A stretch of DNA of 64,000 nt from positions 62,001-126,000 of the forward strand of contig CAJYYA010000008.1 of the NCBI GenBank assembly GCA_913778905.1. Direction: 5' to 3'. Below, piece by piece: positions 63,039 to 64,000 of this stretch. A program made the translations under genes and the position numbers. The notes under the pieces were generated by a model. That model saw only the letters and a program-made list of their open reading frames with translations, was not told where the DNA came from and searched no databases. The first letter of the stretch is position 1, and each line of letters starts with the position of its first letter. The DNA comes from an uncultured Naasia sp. Lineage in GTDB: Bacteria; Actinomycetota; Actinomycetes; Actinomycetales; Microbacteriaceae.

Positions 63039-63184
63039 GTATCCACTCGCTCTTCCGGGGTCCGGCACCCGCTTGCTGCGGGCCCCGGCTTGATGGGCCA
63101 AAATGAACGCGGTGCGGCTGGTGCGACGCGCGAGTCTACGCGCCGGCTATTGCTTCGGAGCGAAACGGGAACTGAGGGCGGACT

Positions 63185-64000
63185 GTGAAGCTGGGAATCG
63201 TCGGTGGCGGACAGTTGGCACGCATGATGATCGGTCCCGCCGTCGAACTCGGCATCGAGGTCAGCGTGCTCGGTGAGACCGAGGGGAGTTCCGCGGCGCT
63301 CGCCGTGTCGCGAGTCGGCGACTACCGCGATCGGGACACCGTCCTCGCCTTCGCCGACACGGTCGACGCGGTGACCTTCGATCACGAGCACGTGCCGCAG
63401 GACATCCTGCGGGCGCTCGTCGCCCGCGGCGTGCGGGTCCACCCGGGCCCGGACGCGCTCCTGTACGCCCAGGACAAGCTCCTCATGCGCGAGCGGCTCG
63501 GGGGGCTCGGCCTGCCGCTGCCCGACTGGGCCGCCGTGTCGTCCGCCGCCGAGGTGGCCGCGTTCCTCGCCGACCACGGCGGGCGTGCCGTGCTGAAGAC
63601 CCCTCGCGGCGGCTACGACGGCAAAGGTGTGCGGATCGTGACCGACGCGGCCGAGTCCGCCGAGTGGTTGGAGGCCTTCGATCGTCTCCTCATCGAGGAG
63701 GTCGTCCCGTTCACCCGAGAGCTCGCGCAGCTCGTCGCACGCCGCCCGTCCGGCGAGATCGTCGCGTGGCCCGTCGTCGAGACCATCCAGCGCGGCGGTG
63801 TGTGCGCCGAGGTCATCGCGCCGGCCCCGGCGTCTGCAGGGCGGATCGCGGACGTCGCGGAGCAGATCGCCGTCACGGTCGCCGAGTCGCTCGGTGTGAC
63901 GGGTGTTCTCGCGGTAGAGCTGTTCCAGACCGACGACGACCGCATCCTCGTCAACGAGTTGGCCATGCGCCCCCACAACTCCGGGCACTGGAGCATGGAC
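63185..64000 (+). CDS. purK: 5-(carboxyamino)imidazole ribonucleotide synthase (N-terminal 272 residues)
   Basis: The frame opens with GTG (GAGG upstream) and is still open at the right edge. KLGIVGGGQLARMMIGPAVELG is the PurK start. VTFDHEHVP, YAQDKLLMRERL, VLKTPRGGYDGKGV (ATP-grasp loop), IEEVVPFTRELAQLVAR and VNELAMRPHNSGHWSMD follow. The enzyme carboxylates aminoimidazole ribonucleotide with bicarbonate and ATP; purE would be expected beyond the window. Confidence 0.95.
   Translation, partial: MKLGIVGGGQLARMMIGPAVELGIEVSVLGETEGSSAALAVSRVGDYRDRDTVLAFADTVDAVTFDHEHVPQDILRALVARGVRVHPGPDALLYAQDKLLMRERLGGLGLPLPDWAAVSSAAEVAAFLADHGGRAVLKTPRGGYDGKGVRIVTDAAESAEWLEAFDRLLIEEVVPFTRELAQLVARRPSGEIVAWPVVETIQRGGVCAEVIAPAPASAGRIADVAEQIAVTVAESLGVTGVLAVELFQTDDDRILVNELAMRPHNSGHWSMD

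Overview
High-GC actinobacterial chromosome segment, most like Microbacteriaceae (Microbacterium or a close relative). The evidence is about 70% G+C, frequent GTG starts, a mycothiol-type arsenate reductase, an acyl-CoA carboxylase with a small epsilon subunit, an actinobacterial-type LpdA flavoprotein, and many genes whose start codon lies 6-7 nt behind a TANNNT -10 hexamer (leaderless pattern). No prophage, insertion sequence, CRISPR array or plasmid function is visible.

Layout. 1-9.2 kb: end of a TAP-like hydrolase, tRNA-Thr(CGT), arsenate reductase, a secreted CAP-like protein, a Gfo/Idh/MocA oxidoreductase, a DacB-type penicillin-binding protein, nicotinamidase, a succinate-semialdehyde-type dehydrogenase, a luciferase-like monooxygenase, an alpha/beta hydrolase and an ASCH protein. 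9.5-15.9 kb: ABC exporter, two MHS-family MFS transporters and a ribokinase-like kinase. 16.1-19.9 kb: riboflavin operon ribD-ribE-ribBA-ribH behind an FMN riboswitch. 20-25.6 kb: HAD phosphatase, GNAT, alcohol dehydrogenase, trpS, exonuclease III, BrkB-like membrane protein. 25.7-31 kb: an unrecognised protein, a broken DUF559-type gene between palindromic arrays, and sdhCDAB. 31-33.6 kb: GT4 glycosyltransferase and a mannose-1-phosphate guanylyltransferase.

33.7-47 kb is a nucleoside capture and salvage region: two BMP-type lipoproteins, an ABC ATPase and two permeases, cytidine deaminase, thymidine phosphorylase, adenosine deaminase, an orphan PTS IIB, a phospho-sugar mutase and purine nucleoside phosphorylase. 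Nucleosides would be imported, deaminated and phosphorolysed, and the mutase may feed pentose-1-phosphate onward. 47.1-53.6 kb: LpdA-like flavoprotein, an intact DUF559-type gene between two palindromes, acyl-CoA carboxylase alpha chain, Maf and an RNA methyltransferase. 53.7-59.1 kb: two two-component systems, the first with a third, kinase-like membrane protein that lacks an ATP-binding domain. 59.1-64 kb: acyl-CoA carboxylase epsilon and beta subunits, biotin ligase, PH-domain protein, GtrA protein and the start of purK.

The backbone purK-gtrA-PH-birA-accD-accE-maf-accA ... lpdA-deoD-pmmB-add-deoA-cdd-sdh matches the order known in mycobacteria, so the ABC importer, PTS IIB, DUF559 genes and two-component genes look like insertions into a conserved frame. 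The least explained signals are four families of multi-word palindromic repeats placed against gene 3' ends. Two of these families bracket the two DUF559-type nuclease-like genes.
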